Of a stretch of DNA of 64,000 nucleotides, positions 1 to 7,580 are shown in pieces. Position 1 is the first letter of the stretch, and every line of letters starts with the position of its first letter. The DNA is from Puniceibacterium antarcticum (GTDB lineage Bacteria > Pseudomonadota > Alphaproteobacteria > Rhodobacterales > Rhodobacteraceae): NCBI RefSeq assembly GCF_002760615.1, contig NZ_AWWI01000176.1:1-64000 (forward strand). Direction: 5' to 3'. The translations under genes and the position numbers were made by a program. Under the pieces are notes generated by a model. The model had not been told where the DNA came from. It saw nothing but the letters and a program-made list of their open reading frames with translations, and did no database searches.

Positions 1-216
1 GAGGTGGTGGAGCGCTGGGCCGGAGTGCGGCCCCGGGCGCGCAGCCGGGCGCCGATGCTGGGGGGCTGGCCGGACAGGGACGGGCATTTCGTCGCCAACG
101 GGGGGTTCAAAATCGGCTTTGGCATGGCGCCCAAGGTGGGTGAGGTCATGGCGGATCTGGTGCTCGACGGGCGGGATGGCGTGCCCGAGGGGTTCCGGGT
201 GGGATCTTCGTTTTAG
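1..216 (+). CDS. FAD-dependent oxidoreductase, C-terminal end (partial)
   Basis: Only the last ~71 residues are in the window; the reading frame is open at base 1 and stops at 214-216. The segment reads as the closing part of a DAO-type (D-amino acid oxidase/glycine oxidase-like) flavoprotein: a proline/arginine-rich stretch followed by a GGWPDRDGHFVANGG-like element, then a hydrophobic helix and an acidic turn. In this family the C-terminus completes the FAD site. The substrate cannot be read from this fragment. It converges on the MocR gene with a 4-base gap. Confidence 0.6.
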   Translation, partial: EVVERWAGVRPRARSRAPMLGGWPDRDGHFVANGGFKIGFGMAPKVGEVMADLVLDGRDGVPEGFRVGSSF

Positions 217-220
217 GAGA

Positions 221-1675
221 TCAGCGCAGGGCGGCGGCGATCAGGGCGATGCCGTCCGCGATGCGGTTCAGCGGGATTGAGCTGTAGGCGAGGCGGTAGA
301 AATTCCGCGGCACTTCGGTCCCGCTGAAGAACGGCGCGCCGGGTTCGATCAGCACCTCCTGGGCATCCAGCCGCCCGGCGAGTTCGGTGGTGTCCACATG
401 GGGCGGCGCCTGCATCCAGAAGCTGGACCCGCCATAGGCACCGCGCCCGGCGATGGTCAGCCCGTGCTGGGCGATGGCGGTTTCCATCACCTGCCTGCGT
501 TCGGTGAGTGCGCGGGCCGAGCGGCGGATGAGCGCGTCGTAATGGCCGAGCCGCAGGAAATGCGCCGCCGTGCGCTGGATATGCCCCGGCGGATGGCGCA
601 GGACCGAGGCGCGCAGGGCCCGCGCCTCGGCGATGAAATCAGCGCTGCCGACGAGGTAGCCAAGGCGCAGGCCGGGAAAGAGCGATTTGGAAAAGCTGCC
701 GACGTAGATCACGCGCCCGTCCTGATCGAGGCTTTTGAGGGCCGGCATGGGGGGCTGGAGATAAGACATCTCGAATTCGTAATCATCCTCGACAATCAGC
801 GCATCGAGGGCGCGGGCGCGATCCAGCAGGGCGTTGCGGCGGGCCAGCGGCATGGTGCCCGAGGTCGGGCATTGATGGCTGGGAGTGGTGAATATGACGT
901 CGGTGTCATCGGGCAGCGCGTCGGGCGGCAACCCGTCCTGATCCACGTCGATTGGGGCAAGGCGGCAGCGTGACTGGCCGAGGATGTCGCGCAGCGCGTG
1001 ATAACAGGGGTTTTCGACGGCAGCGAGGCGGCGCTGGTTCAGCAACACCTGCGTGGTGAGCCAGAGCGCGTTCTGCGCGCCGAGGGTGATGAGGATTTCG
1101 GAGGGCGCGGCGCTGATGCCCCGGCGGGGCAGGGTGTGGCGCGCGATGAAGGCGACCAGATCGGGGTCATCCTGATCGTAATAGTCGCGGGTCAGGGCGC
1201 TGAAATCCTTGGCCCCCAGCGCCTGCATGGCGCAGAGCCGCCAGTTGGCATGATCAAACAGCGCCGGGTCGGTCTGGCCATAGATAAAGGGATAGCGGTA
1301 GCGCGCCCAGTCCTGCGGTTTGACCGGCGTGGCGCCGCCGGTGAACCGGGTGGCGATGGCACGCGACCAGTCGACGCTGTCTTTGCGCTGCGGGGGCTGG
1401 GCAAAGCGGGGCGGCTCGGGCGCATTGTCCGAGACATAATAGCCCGATCGGCCCCTGGAGCTGAGGTAGTCATTGGCGAGCAGTTCGGTATAGGCCAGCG
1501 TCACGGTGATGCGGCTGACGCCGAGGTGGGTGGCCAGGCCCCGGGTCGAGGGCAGCTTTTCCCCGCGCCGGAAGCGGCCCGACAGGATGCCCTCGGCCAC
1601 CATCTGCTGGATGCGGGCCTGAAGCGTGCCCTGCGAGGGGGCGCTGAGGAAAAAGGTTTCGACGGGGATGGCCAT
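221..1675 (-). CDS. MocR-type transcriptional regulator (GntR HTH + aminotransferase-like domain)
   Basis: A 484-residue protein with a GntR-type winged helix at about residues 12-80 (motifs GEKLPSTRGLA and ITVTLAYTELLA), a linker, then a class I aminotransferase-like domain at about 115-484. The PLP-binding lysine is visible near residue 330 (VGSFSKSLFPG), with the EDDYEFE cofactor-binding motif near 296-302. The family (PdxR, GabR, TauR, EnuR) senses small amines or amino acids through PLP and binds direct repeats. It is divergent from the exported MBL-fold gene. Candidate direct repeats lie in the shared promoter at 1690-1721. It could be a TauR- or EnuR-like regulator, since taurine and ectoine-like genes are in this window, but that is inference. 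Confidence 0.85.
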   Translation of the reverse strand: MAIPVETFFLSAPSQGTLQARIQQMVAEGILSGRFRRGEKLPSTRGLATHLGVSRITVTLAYTELLANDYLSSRGRSGYYVSDNAPEPPRFAQPPQRKDSVDWSRAIATRFTGGATPVKPQDWARYRYPFIYGQTDPALFDHANWRLCAMQALGAKDFSALTRDYYDQDDPDLVAFIARHTLPRRGISAAPSEILITLGAQNALWLTTQVLLNQRRLAAVENPCYHALRDILGQSRCRLAPIDVDQDGLPPDALPDDTDVIFTTPSHQCPTSGTMPLARRNALLDRARALDALIVEDDYEFEMSYLQPPMPALKSLDQDGRVIYVGSFSKSLFPGLRLGYLVGSADFIAEARALRASVLRHPPGHIQRTAAHFLRLGHYDALIRRSARALTERRQVMETAIAQHGLTIAGRGAYGGSSFWMQAPPHVDTTELAGRLDAQEVLIEPGAPFFSGTEVPRNFYRLAYSSIPLNRIADGIALIAAALR

Positions 1676-1689
1676 GGGGCGACGGTAGA

Positions 1690-1721
1690 CTGGTCTTATG
1701 GGCTGCGCAATCTGGACTGGT
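1690..1721. promoter_or_regulatory. Candidate MocR direct-repeat operator
   Basis: In the 148-bp divergent gap between the MocR gene and the MBL-fold gene, CTGGTCTTAT (1690-1699) and CTGGACTGGT (1712-1721) share CTGG(A/T)C and start 22 bp apart, about two helical turns. MocR regulators typically bind such spaced direct repeats. The repeats are imperfect and no binding has been shown. Confidence 0.35.
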
Positions 1722-1823
1722 TGCGGGTTTGTGCCGCTGCAGGGAAACCTTTGCGTGAGAGGATTTGAAACCTCGGCCCGGCAGTCTAGTTAGAGATTTA
1801 ACAGCAATGACGGGAGTAGATCC

Positions 1824-2609
1824 ATGACACCGACACGCCGCGTTTTCCTGCACTCCGCCGCCATGGCCGCAGGTGCCGTGACCTTTATGCCCTATGCCGC
1901 CCGCGCTGCGGCCCATGCGGGGGATGTTTACCCCACCAGTGCGGGTGAGATCACCGTGCATCCTGTCGAACATGCCTCTTTCGTGATGGAAACGCCGGTG
2001 GGGGTGATTTATGTCGACCCGGTTGGCGCCGCGTCGCTGTACGAGGGTCTGCCGCCAGCGGACATGATCTTGATCACCCATGAACATGGCGACCATTACA
2101 ATGCCGAGACGCTGGCCGCGCTGATGGGAGCGAACACCAGCCTTTTGACCAACCCGGCGGTGTTCGGCATGCTGCCCGAGGATCTGAAGGCGAAGGCGAG
2201 CCAGATCGCCAATGGCGAAAGCACCGAGATCAACGGCCTGCCGATCGATGCGATCCCGGCCTATAACATCACCGAGGGGCGCGAGAATTTCCACCCCATG
2301 GGCCGCGACAATGGCTATGTGCTGAGCTTCGAGGGCTTCCGGGTCTATATCTCGGGCGATACCGAGGACACGCCGGAGATGCGCGCGCTCGAGAATATCG
2401 ACTTGGCGTTCCTGTGCATGAACCTGCCCTTTACCATGGATGCCGAAGCGGCGGCGTCCGCCGTCGCGGAATTCAAGCCGAGCTATGTCTATCCCTACCA
2501 CTTTCGCGGGCGCGACGGCGGCACGCAGGACCCCGAGGCGTTTGCGTCGATGGTGGGTGATGCTGTCGAGGTCAAGATCGCCAACTGGTATCCCGACGGC
2601 ATGGGCTGA
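1824..2609 (+). CDS. MBL-fold metallo-hydrolase, Tat-exported
   Basis: A 261-residue protein starting with a twin-arginine-like leader (TRRVF at residues 4-8, hydrophobic stretch, AARAAA cleavage region near 25-30). The metallo-beta-lactamase motif HEHGDH is at residues 86-91, followed by later ligands in ISGDTED and YPYHFRG. This gives a di-metal hydrolase site of the UlaG/RomA-like MBL branch. The mature protein should work in the periplasm. The start at 1824 follows a purine-rich GGGAG (1811-1815). The substrate is not known; the divergent MocR gene may control it. Confidence 0.8.
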   Translation: MTPTRRVFLHSAAMAAGAVTFMPYAARAAAHAGDVYPTSAGEITVHPVEHASFVMETPVGVIYVDPVGAASLYEGLPPADMILITHEHGDHYNAETLAALMGANTSLLTNPAVFGMLPEDLKAKASQIANGESTEINGLPIDAIPAYNITEGRENFHPMGRDNGYVLSFEGFRVYISGDTEDTPEMRALENIDLAFLCMNLPFTMDAEAAASAVAEFKPSYVYPYHFRGRDGGTQDPEAFASMVGDAVEVKIANWYPDGMG

Positions 2610-2636
2610 GCCTGTTTCCGCATGGAGCCTTTTTGC

Positions 2637-2662
2637 ATGTCCCGGGGGTTGCCCCGGGACAT
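2637..2662 (+). terminator. Stem-loop after MBL-fold gene
   Basis: A perfect 11-bp stem, ATGTCCCGGGG (2637-2647) and CCCCGGGACAT (2652-2662), with a 4-nt loop and a short T-rich tail. It lies 28 bases after the stop and probably acts as a terminator or 3' end stabiliser. Confidence 0.6.
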
Positions 2663-2692
2663 TTGCGTTTCGCGGGATCGGGTGGTGAAAAA

Positions 2693-2805
2693 GGGGGCGC
2701 TGCCCCCGTCGTCTTTCAGACGCCTCCCCCGGGATATTTGAGGACAGGTGAGGCGGAGGCTGGTCCCGTGCTTCTTCTCTTTTTCAAATACGCCCGCCGG
2801 AGGCG
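2693..2805. repeat. Inverted pair of REP-like intergenic repeats
   Basis: The unit opens with a GC-rich hairpin, GGGGGC (2693-2698) / GCCCCC (2702-2707), and a small GTCT/AGAC hairpin. A core of CGCCTCC..CGGG..TATTTGA follows at 2721-2741. The same core recurs on the other strand at 2784-2805, so two copies face each other about 40 bp apart. The position between converging transcription units fits a REP/BIME-like palindromic element. From memory, similar hairpin-plus-TATTTGA strings are common in roseobacter intergenic DNA. Confidence 0.5.
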
Positions 2806-2835
2806 ATCCTGCAGATAGCCACAGGCGCCGGTGGG

Positions 2836-3480
2836 TCAGAAGCTGGACAGGCGCTGAAAGCTCATGGAGATATGGGCGCGGCGGATCAGGGCGGCGGCGT
2901 GCAGGTCGTTTGCGATCAGCGCGCTGCGGGTCTGGCGCATTTCGTCGAGGAAAATGGCGCATTCTTCTGCCAGATCCATGTGCGGGATCGCCTTGAGCCA
3001 GATGCGGGCGGTGCGGTAATAGAGCCGCTCGGCGGTGTCGCGCAGGGCGTCATTGCCGCTGAGTGACAGGCCGAAGCTGTGGTAGGCCATGTTGAGTTCG
3101 GCGAAGGCGCGCGGGTCCGGTCGGGCCACGAGGACCTCGCCCCGGGCCACGAACTCTGTGATCTCTGTCAGGATGTCCGCGGTGACGGGCAGGGGGGAGA
3201 GGGTGCCGGTGAGCTGCGCGAGTTCCAGACGCAGGGCGTAGGTCTGGGACAACTCGCCGATAGACACGTCAGTCACCAGCGTGCCGACGCCGTGGCGGGA
3301 GATCACCAGCCCCTCATCCTCGAGCCGGGCAAGGGCGCGGCGCAGGGGGGTGCGGGAGGTGCCGAAGTCCTGCGCCAGCGATTCCTCGGACAGGCGGGTG
3401 CCGGGGGGGTAGTCGAGCAGGCAGATGCGGCTGCGCAATTCCGTATAAAGGCGCAGGTGGCGCGAAGTCGCCTCGCTCAT
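2836..3480 (-). CDS. GntR-family transcriptional regulator, FCD (FadR) subfamily
   Basis: A 214-residue regulator with an N-terminal winged helix (LSEESLAQDFGTSRTPLRRALARLEDEGLV-type region at about 30-62) and an all-helical FCD ligand domain from about residue 75 to 205. Such proteins usually repress a catabolic operon and are released by a carboxylate or amino-acid-like ligand. Its start overlaps the stop of the ArgE-like gene by 4 bases (ATGA), so it is the third gene of the M24-ArgE-GntR operon and most likely regulates that operon and perhaps the divergent importer. A palindrome fitting the FadR-subfamily pattern lies at 6058-6071. Confidence 0.88.
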   Translation of the reverse strand: MSEATSRHLRLYTELRSRICLLDYPPGTRLSEESLAQDFGTSRTPLRRALARLEDEGLVISRHGVGTLVTDVSIGELSQTYALRLELAQLTGTLSPLPVTADILTEITEFVARGEVLVARPDPRAFAELNMAYHSFGLSLSGNDALRDTAERLYYRTARIWLKAIPHMDLAEECAIFLDEMRQTRSALIANDLHAAALIRRAHISMSFQRLSSF

Positions 3481-4637
3481 GCGGCGCAGCTTTGGCCCAG
3501 ACCTTCGAGCATGGTGAGGCAGTCCTGCAGCTGGGCGCGGCTGAGGTATTCGTCGGGCTTGTGCGCCTGCGCGATCGAGCCGGGGCCGCAGACCACGGCG
3601 GACATGCCGAGCTGCTGGAACAGGCCTGCTTCGGTGTTGAAGGGCACCACATCTGCCGTTTCGCAGCCGGTGAGTGCGGCGATGAGGGTGCGGGCCATGT
3701 TGACCTCCATCGGTTCCAGCCCGACCACTTCGCCGATCACCTGGGTCGAGATATCAGCGCGGGGGCTGACGGCGCGCATGGCGGGCAGCAGGTCGGTTTC
3801 GATATAGGCTTCGAGCATTTCCTTCATGAATTCGGAATCGCCATACTGGACCGGGCGCATTTCCCATTCCAGTTCCGCCTTGCCGGGGATGACGTTATGG
3901 GCGTGGCCGCCTTGCAGTTTGCCGATGTTCATCGTCGTCCAGGGCGGATCAAAGCGGGAGTCGCGGGGCGCGCGGCCTTTCAGTTCCTCAGCCAGTTCCA
4001 TGAGGCGGGTGGCGTATTTCACCGCATAAGCGACGGCGTTCACGCCGCGGTCGGGGTTCGATCCGTGCCCTTCGAGGCCGGTGAAACGGGTGGTGTATTC
4101 GCAGCAGCCCTTGTGACCTTCGATGATGCGCATCTCGGTCGGTTCGCCAATGATGGCGATGGAGGGTTTGAAGCCGCGTTTCTGAAGCTCGGGGACAAGG
4201 GATTTGGCGCCGACGCAGCCGGTTTCCTCGTCATGGGTAAAGCAGAAATGGATCGGGCGGCGCAGGGTGTGGGCGCTGAAGGGTTTTGCCATGGCGATGG
4301 TGGCGGCGATGAAACCCTTCATGTCGCAGGTGCCGCGCCCCATGAGGAAATCGCCGCGTTCGGACAGTTCGAAAGGGTCGGTGGACCAGTCCTGATCCGT
4401 CACCGGCACCACATCGGAATGACCCGACAGGACAACGCCGCCTTCGATATCCGGGCCGAGGGTGGCGAAGAGATTCGCCTTTTTGCCGGTCGCGTCGTGG
4501 AAGAGATCGACGCGGGCGCCGGCATCTTCGAGCAGGGTTGCCATATGGGCCATCATCTCGACATTGGGATCAATGGAGACGGTGGGAAAGGCGATGAGAT
4601 CGGCAAGGATCGCTTCGGTCTGGGTCAGGAGGTTCAT
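3477..4637 (-). CDS. argE: ArgE-like M20 deacetylase (acetylornithine deacetylase family)
   Basis: A 386-residue zinc amidohydrolase of the M20 family. Visible motifs are SGHSDVVPV (metal His and Asp), GRGTCDMKGF (bridging Asp), DEETGCVGA (catalytic Glu pair), GEPTEM and the late metal His in AQAHKPDEY. ArgE removes the acetyl group from N-alpha-acetylornithine. I chose ATG 4637 rather than an upstream ATG at 4763: residues before it are low-complexity and not family-like, and AAAGG precedes it. It sits between an ectoine-hydrolase-like gene and a GntR regulator, not with arginine genes, so a catabolic role on another N-acetyl-diamino acid, such as N-acetyl-2,4-diaminobutyrate, is possible (inference). 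Confidence 0.85.
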   Translation of the reverse strand: MNLLTQTEAILADLIAFPTVSIDPNVEMMAHMATLLEDAGARVDLFHDATGKKANLFATLGPDIEGGVVLSGHSDVVPVTDQDWSTDPFELSERGDFLMGRGTCDMKGFIAATIAMAKPFSAHTLRRPIHFCFTHDEETGCVGAKSLVPELQKRGFKPSIAIIGEPTEMRIIEGHKGCCEYTTRFTGLEGHGSNPDRGVNAVAYAVKYATRLMELAEELKGRAPRDSRFDPPWTTMNIGKLQGGHAHNVIPGKAELEWEMRPVQYGDSEFMKEMLEAYIETDLLPAMRAVSPRADISTQVIGEVVGLEPMEVNMARTLIAALTGCETADVVPFNTEAGLFQQLGMSAVVCGPGSIAQAHKPDEYLSRAQLQDCLTMLEGLGQSCAA

Positions 4638-4707
4638 TTTTACCTTTGTCTGGTTTGAGCGGCGCTGGGCGGGGTCGCGACCCCTTTGCAGGGGACGCGT
4701 GTGGCTG

Positions 4708-5904
4708 TCAGTCCTTGATGAACATCTTGCGGGGGCGGTTGCAGAAGGTTTCGGCCGCGCCATCCTCTTTGATCACGATGGATTCGGTGATTTCAAGTCC
4801 CCAGTCCGCCATCCAGAGGCCGGGCATGAAGTGGAAGGTCATGCCGGGTTCGAGCACGGTTTCATCTTCGGCGCGCAGAGAGATGGTGCGCTCGCCCCAG
4901 TCGGGCGGATAGCTCAGACCGATGGGATAGCCGCAGCGGGCGCCGCGTTCGATCCCGGCGGATTCGAGCGGAGCGGCAAGGGCATTGGCGATGTCGCAGG
5001 CCCGGTTGCCGGCGCGGGCGACCTCTAGTCCCGCCTCAAGGCCTTCGACCAGCGCGGCCTCGGCGCGGATGAAGATGTCCGAAGGCTGGCCGAGGAAGAT
5101 CGTGCGGCAGAAGGGGACGTGGTAGCGGCGGTAGCAGCCGGCGATTTCAAAGAACGTCGCTTCGCCCTTTTTGAAGGGTTCGCCGTCCCATGTCAGGTGA
5201 GGCGCCGCAGCGTCCGAGCCGGAGGGCAGCAGCGGCACGATGGCGGCGTAATCGCCCCAGTGGCCGTCAGCCCCCATGATCGCATCGCGCTGAACCTCGG
5301 CCACGACTTCGTTCTTGGGCACGCCGGGTTCGACGCGTTCCAGAAGGCCATCCACCATCTTTTCCGAGATCTTGGCGGCGCGGCGCATGAACACCAGCTC
5401 TTCTTCGGACTTGATGCCACGCTGCCAGTTCACGAGGGCGGTGGCGTCGATCAGCGTGGCGTTGGGCAGTTCGGCGGCAAGGGTCATGTAGGCCTTGGCC
5501 GAGAAGTAGTAATTGTCGAGCTCGACACCGATGCGCATCTTGTCCAGCCCCATGCCGATCAGGCGCTGAGCGAGATCCTGCATCGGGTGGCGTTCGGTCG
5601 ATTGCACATAGTTGTCGGCATAGCCGATGCAGCGGTCATCGCCCATCCAGACGGTGCGGATCGCGCCGTTGCTGTCCTGATTGCGGCCCCACCAGACGGG
5701 ATCGGCATCAGGCAGCACCAAGACGCCCTGATGCACGTAGAAAGACCAGCCGTCATAGCCGGTGAGCCAGGCCATGTTGGACGGATCGGTGACCCAGAGT
5801 AGGTCGACACCGGCCCGCTCCATGGCGGCGCGGGTCTTTGCCAGACGGCGTTTGTATTCGCCATCCGAGAAGGGGAGGTCTTTTTCAAAACGGTGGTTGA
5901 GCAT
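4708..5904 (-). CDS. doeA: Ectoine hydrolase-like M24 protein (DoeA/EutD family)
   Basis: A 398-residue pita-bread-fold (M24/creatinase) protein. Length and many motifs match what I recall of DoeA/EutD: VTDPSNMAWLTGYDGWSFYVHQ, YVQSTERHP, DNYYFSAKAY, ALVNWQR, PLLPSGSDAAAPHLTWD, RCGYPIGLSYPPDWGER and TFHFMPGLW. DoeA opens the ectoine ring to N-acetyl-2,4-diaminobutyrate. The usual M24 metal ligands (two Asp, a His, two Glu) look largely replaced, as in creatinase. AAGGAC precedes the ATG. The gene leads an operon with argE and GntR; doeB, doeC and doeD are not in the window. A related non-ectoine substrate cannot be excluded. Confidence 0.75.
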   Translation of the reverse strand: MLNHRFEKDLPFSDGEYKRRLAKTRAAMERAGVDLLWVTDPSNMAWLTGYDGWSFYVHQGVLVLPDADPVWWGRNQDSNGAIRTVWMGDDRCIGYADNYVQSTERHPMQDLAQRLIGMGLDKMRIGVELDNYYFSAKAYMTLAAELPNATLIDATALVNWQRGIKSEEELVFMRRAAKISEKMVDGLLERVEPGVPKNEVVAEVQRDAIMGADGHWGDYAAIVPLLPSGSDAAAPHLTWDGEPFKKGEATFFEIAGCYRRYHVPFCRTIFLGQPSDIFIRAEAALVEGLEAGLEVARAGNRACDIANALAAPLESAGIERGARCGYPIGLSYPPDWGERTISLRAEDETVLEPGMTFHFMPGLWMADWGLEITESIVIKEDGAAETFCNRPRKMFIKD

Positions 5905-6356
5905 CGTTTGTCCTTGAAGAAAATGTGACGCAGATGACTCCTTGGTGCCTTAAGGTGCACAACTTGACCCCAAGAAAAACGACATGGCTCTGACGCTCTT
6001 GTGCTACCCGCTTATTTTCTTGGCGAAGATTGGCCGATCCGGGACAGATATCTTGCGAGTTGTGCACAACTTGTCACCATCGAGAGGTACAAGCGGTGGG
6101 TGATTCTGTTTGCGCCGTGCCCCGCGCTGAGCGCCGTCAACCACGGGGCCCCCGGTTTGGTGACGGGCTGAAAGCACCTGTTTCCCCCATGATCAGGGTG
6201 TTTTGGCTGCGAAGTGCGGAAAATCTGACCATATGACCTGTTGTGCCCGGAATTTCGTCAGAAATCCCGCTAGGCAGTTGCAAGACGGGCGGTCACGGGG
6301 TTTAGTTCTGTTCATGACAGCGGAACCAATCCGCGGAACAAACAGGGAGCCAGTCT
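5905..6356. promoter_or_regulatory. Divergent control region between M24 operon and Pot-type importer
   Basis: A 452-bp gap without a convincing gene. It holds the exact 12-mer GTGCACAACTTG twice in the same orientation (5955-5966 and 6062-6073, 107 bp apart). The second copy is part of a perfect 14-bp palindrome at 6058-6071. Both transcription units must start here. I could not assign -35/-10 pairs with confidence. Confidence 0.5.
6058..6071. promoter_or_regulatory. Candidate GntR (FCD) operator palindrome
   Basis: AGTTGTGCACAACT is a perfect 14-bp palindrome. Its core TTGTGCACAA fits the TNGT-N(0-3)-ACNA pattern typical of FadR-subfamily GntR operators, and an FCD-type GntR gene lies in the adjacent operon. 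A half-site copy lies at 5955-5966. The assignment is by motif only. Confidence 0.5.
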
Positions 6357-7457
6357 TTGACAGATATGGCAAAGCAAGATGCGTTCGTAGCTTTCGAACG
6401 CGTACAAAAGAGCTATGACGGTGAGACACTTGTCGTCAAGGATCTCAACCTGAGCATGCCCAAGGGCGAGTTCCTGACCATGCTTGGACCGTCCGGGTCG
6501 GGCAAGACGACGTGCCTGATGATGCTGGCTGGGTTCGAGACCGCCACACATGGCGCGATCAAGCTGGATGGTGTTTCGATCAATGACATCTCGCCGCACA
6601 AGCGCGGCATCGGCATGGTGTTCCAGAACTATGCCCTTTTCCCCCATATGACCGTGGCCGAAAACCTGTCCTTCCCGCTGGAAGTGCGCAAGATGGGCAA
6701 GTCGGACCGCGAGGCCAAGATCAAACGCGCCCTGGACATGGTGCAGATGGGCAATTTTGCCGGTCGCCGCCCCACCCAATTGTCCGGTGGGCAGCAGCAG
6801 CGAATCGCCCTTGCGCGGGCGCTGGTGTTCGAACCGGAACTGGTTCTGATGGATGAACCGCTTGGCGCGCTGGACAAGCAGCTGCGTGAAACACTGCAGT
6901 TTGAAATCACGCGGCTGGCGCATGATCTGGGCATCACTGTGGTCTACGTGACCCATGACCAGACCGAGGCGCTGACCATGTCGGACCGCGTTGCGGTGTT
7001 CGACGATGGCCGCATTCAGCAGCTTGCCCCGCCCGATGAGTTGTATGAAAAGCCGCAGAACAGTTTTGTCGCCCAGTTCATCGGCGAAAACAACGCGCTG
7101 GACGGTACTGTCCAGGAAGTCCGAGGGAATCGCTGCACCGTGCGGCTGGAGAGCGGCGATGTGATCGACGCGCTGCCGGTCAACGTGAGCAAACCCGGCG
7201 ACAAGACGCGTGTGTCGATCCGACCCGAACGTGTCGAATTCAACCCCGAACTTGGCCCGGATGCCCATACGCTTGAGGCCGAAGTGCTTGAGTTCGTCTA
7301 TATGGGTGATGTGTTCCGCACGCGGCTGCGGGTGGCGGGGCGCGATGATTTTGTCGTCAAGACCCGCAACCGCGCCGATCAGGTCCGGCTTCGCCCCGGC
7401 GAGAAGGTCAAGATCGGCTGGCTGCCCGAGGATTGCCGCGCGCTAGACGCGACATAG
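6357..7457 (+). CDS. Pot-type ABC transporter ATP-binding protein
   Basis: A 366-residue ATPase of the spermidine/putrescine/iron class. The Walker A motif GPSGSGKTT is near residues 45-53, the signature LSGGQQQR near 142-149, Walker B ELVLMDEP at about 161-168 and the switch His in YVTHDQTEA near 200. A C-terminal TOBE-type regulatory region spans about 290-360. The start is a TTG with AGGGAG well spaced in front; an ATG 9 bases later is the alternative. It energises import through the two permeases downstream. The real substrate is unknown; the divergent M24/ArgE operon suggests a nitrogenous compound. Confidence 0.9.
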   Translation: MTDMAKQDAFVAFERVQKSYDGETLVVKDLNLSMPKGEFLTMLGPSGSGKTTCLMMLAGFETATHGAIKLDGVSINDISPHKRGIGMVFQNYALFPHMTVAENLSFPLEVRKMGKSDREAKIKRALDMVQMGNFAGRRPTQLSGGQQQRIALARALVFEPELVLMDEPLGALDKQLRETLQFEITRLAHDLGITVVYVTHDQTEALTMSDRVAVFDDGRIQQLAPPDELYEKPQNSFVAQFIGENNALDGTVQEVRGNRCTVRLESGDVIDALPVNVSKPGDKTRVSIRPERVEFNPELGPDAHTLEAEVLEFVYMGDVFRTRLRVAGRDDFVVKTRNRADQVRLRPGEKVKIGWLPEDCRALDAT

Positions 7458-7514
7458 ATTTCACCGCTTATCGTGCTGTTGGGCCCCAAGGGCACGACGG
7501 AACGGTGAACAATA

Positions 7515-7547
7515 GGGTCCGGCCCTGTTTGCCCGTCACCCGGACCC
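7515..7547 (+). other. Stem-loop between importer ATPase and binding-protein genes
   Basis: GGGTCCGG (7515-7522) pairs with CCGGACCC (7540-7547) across a 17-nt loop in the 123-bp gap before the solute-binding protein gene. It has no T-tract, so a role in processing or message stability is likelier than termination. Confidence 0.4.
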
Positions 7548-7580
7548 CTAACTGCAAACGGGCAGTGTAGGGAGACTGCA

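Noticed and set aside
221-1675. Naming the MocR regulator TauR or EnuR outright
   Set aside because: It is adjacent to neither taurine nor ectoine genes; motif hints are suggestive only, so no gene symbol was given.
3492-4658. Long plus-strand frame opposite the ArgE-like gene
   Set aside because: Its composition is that of a reversed frame; the M20 motifs are on the minus strand.
6030-6236. Small open frame in the M24/importer divergent region
   Set aside because: No ribosome site; the region is better explained by promoters and the palindrome.
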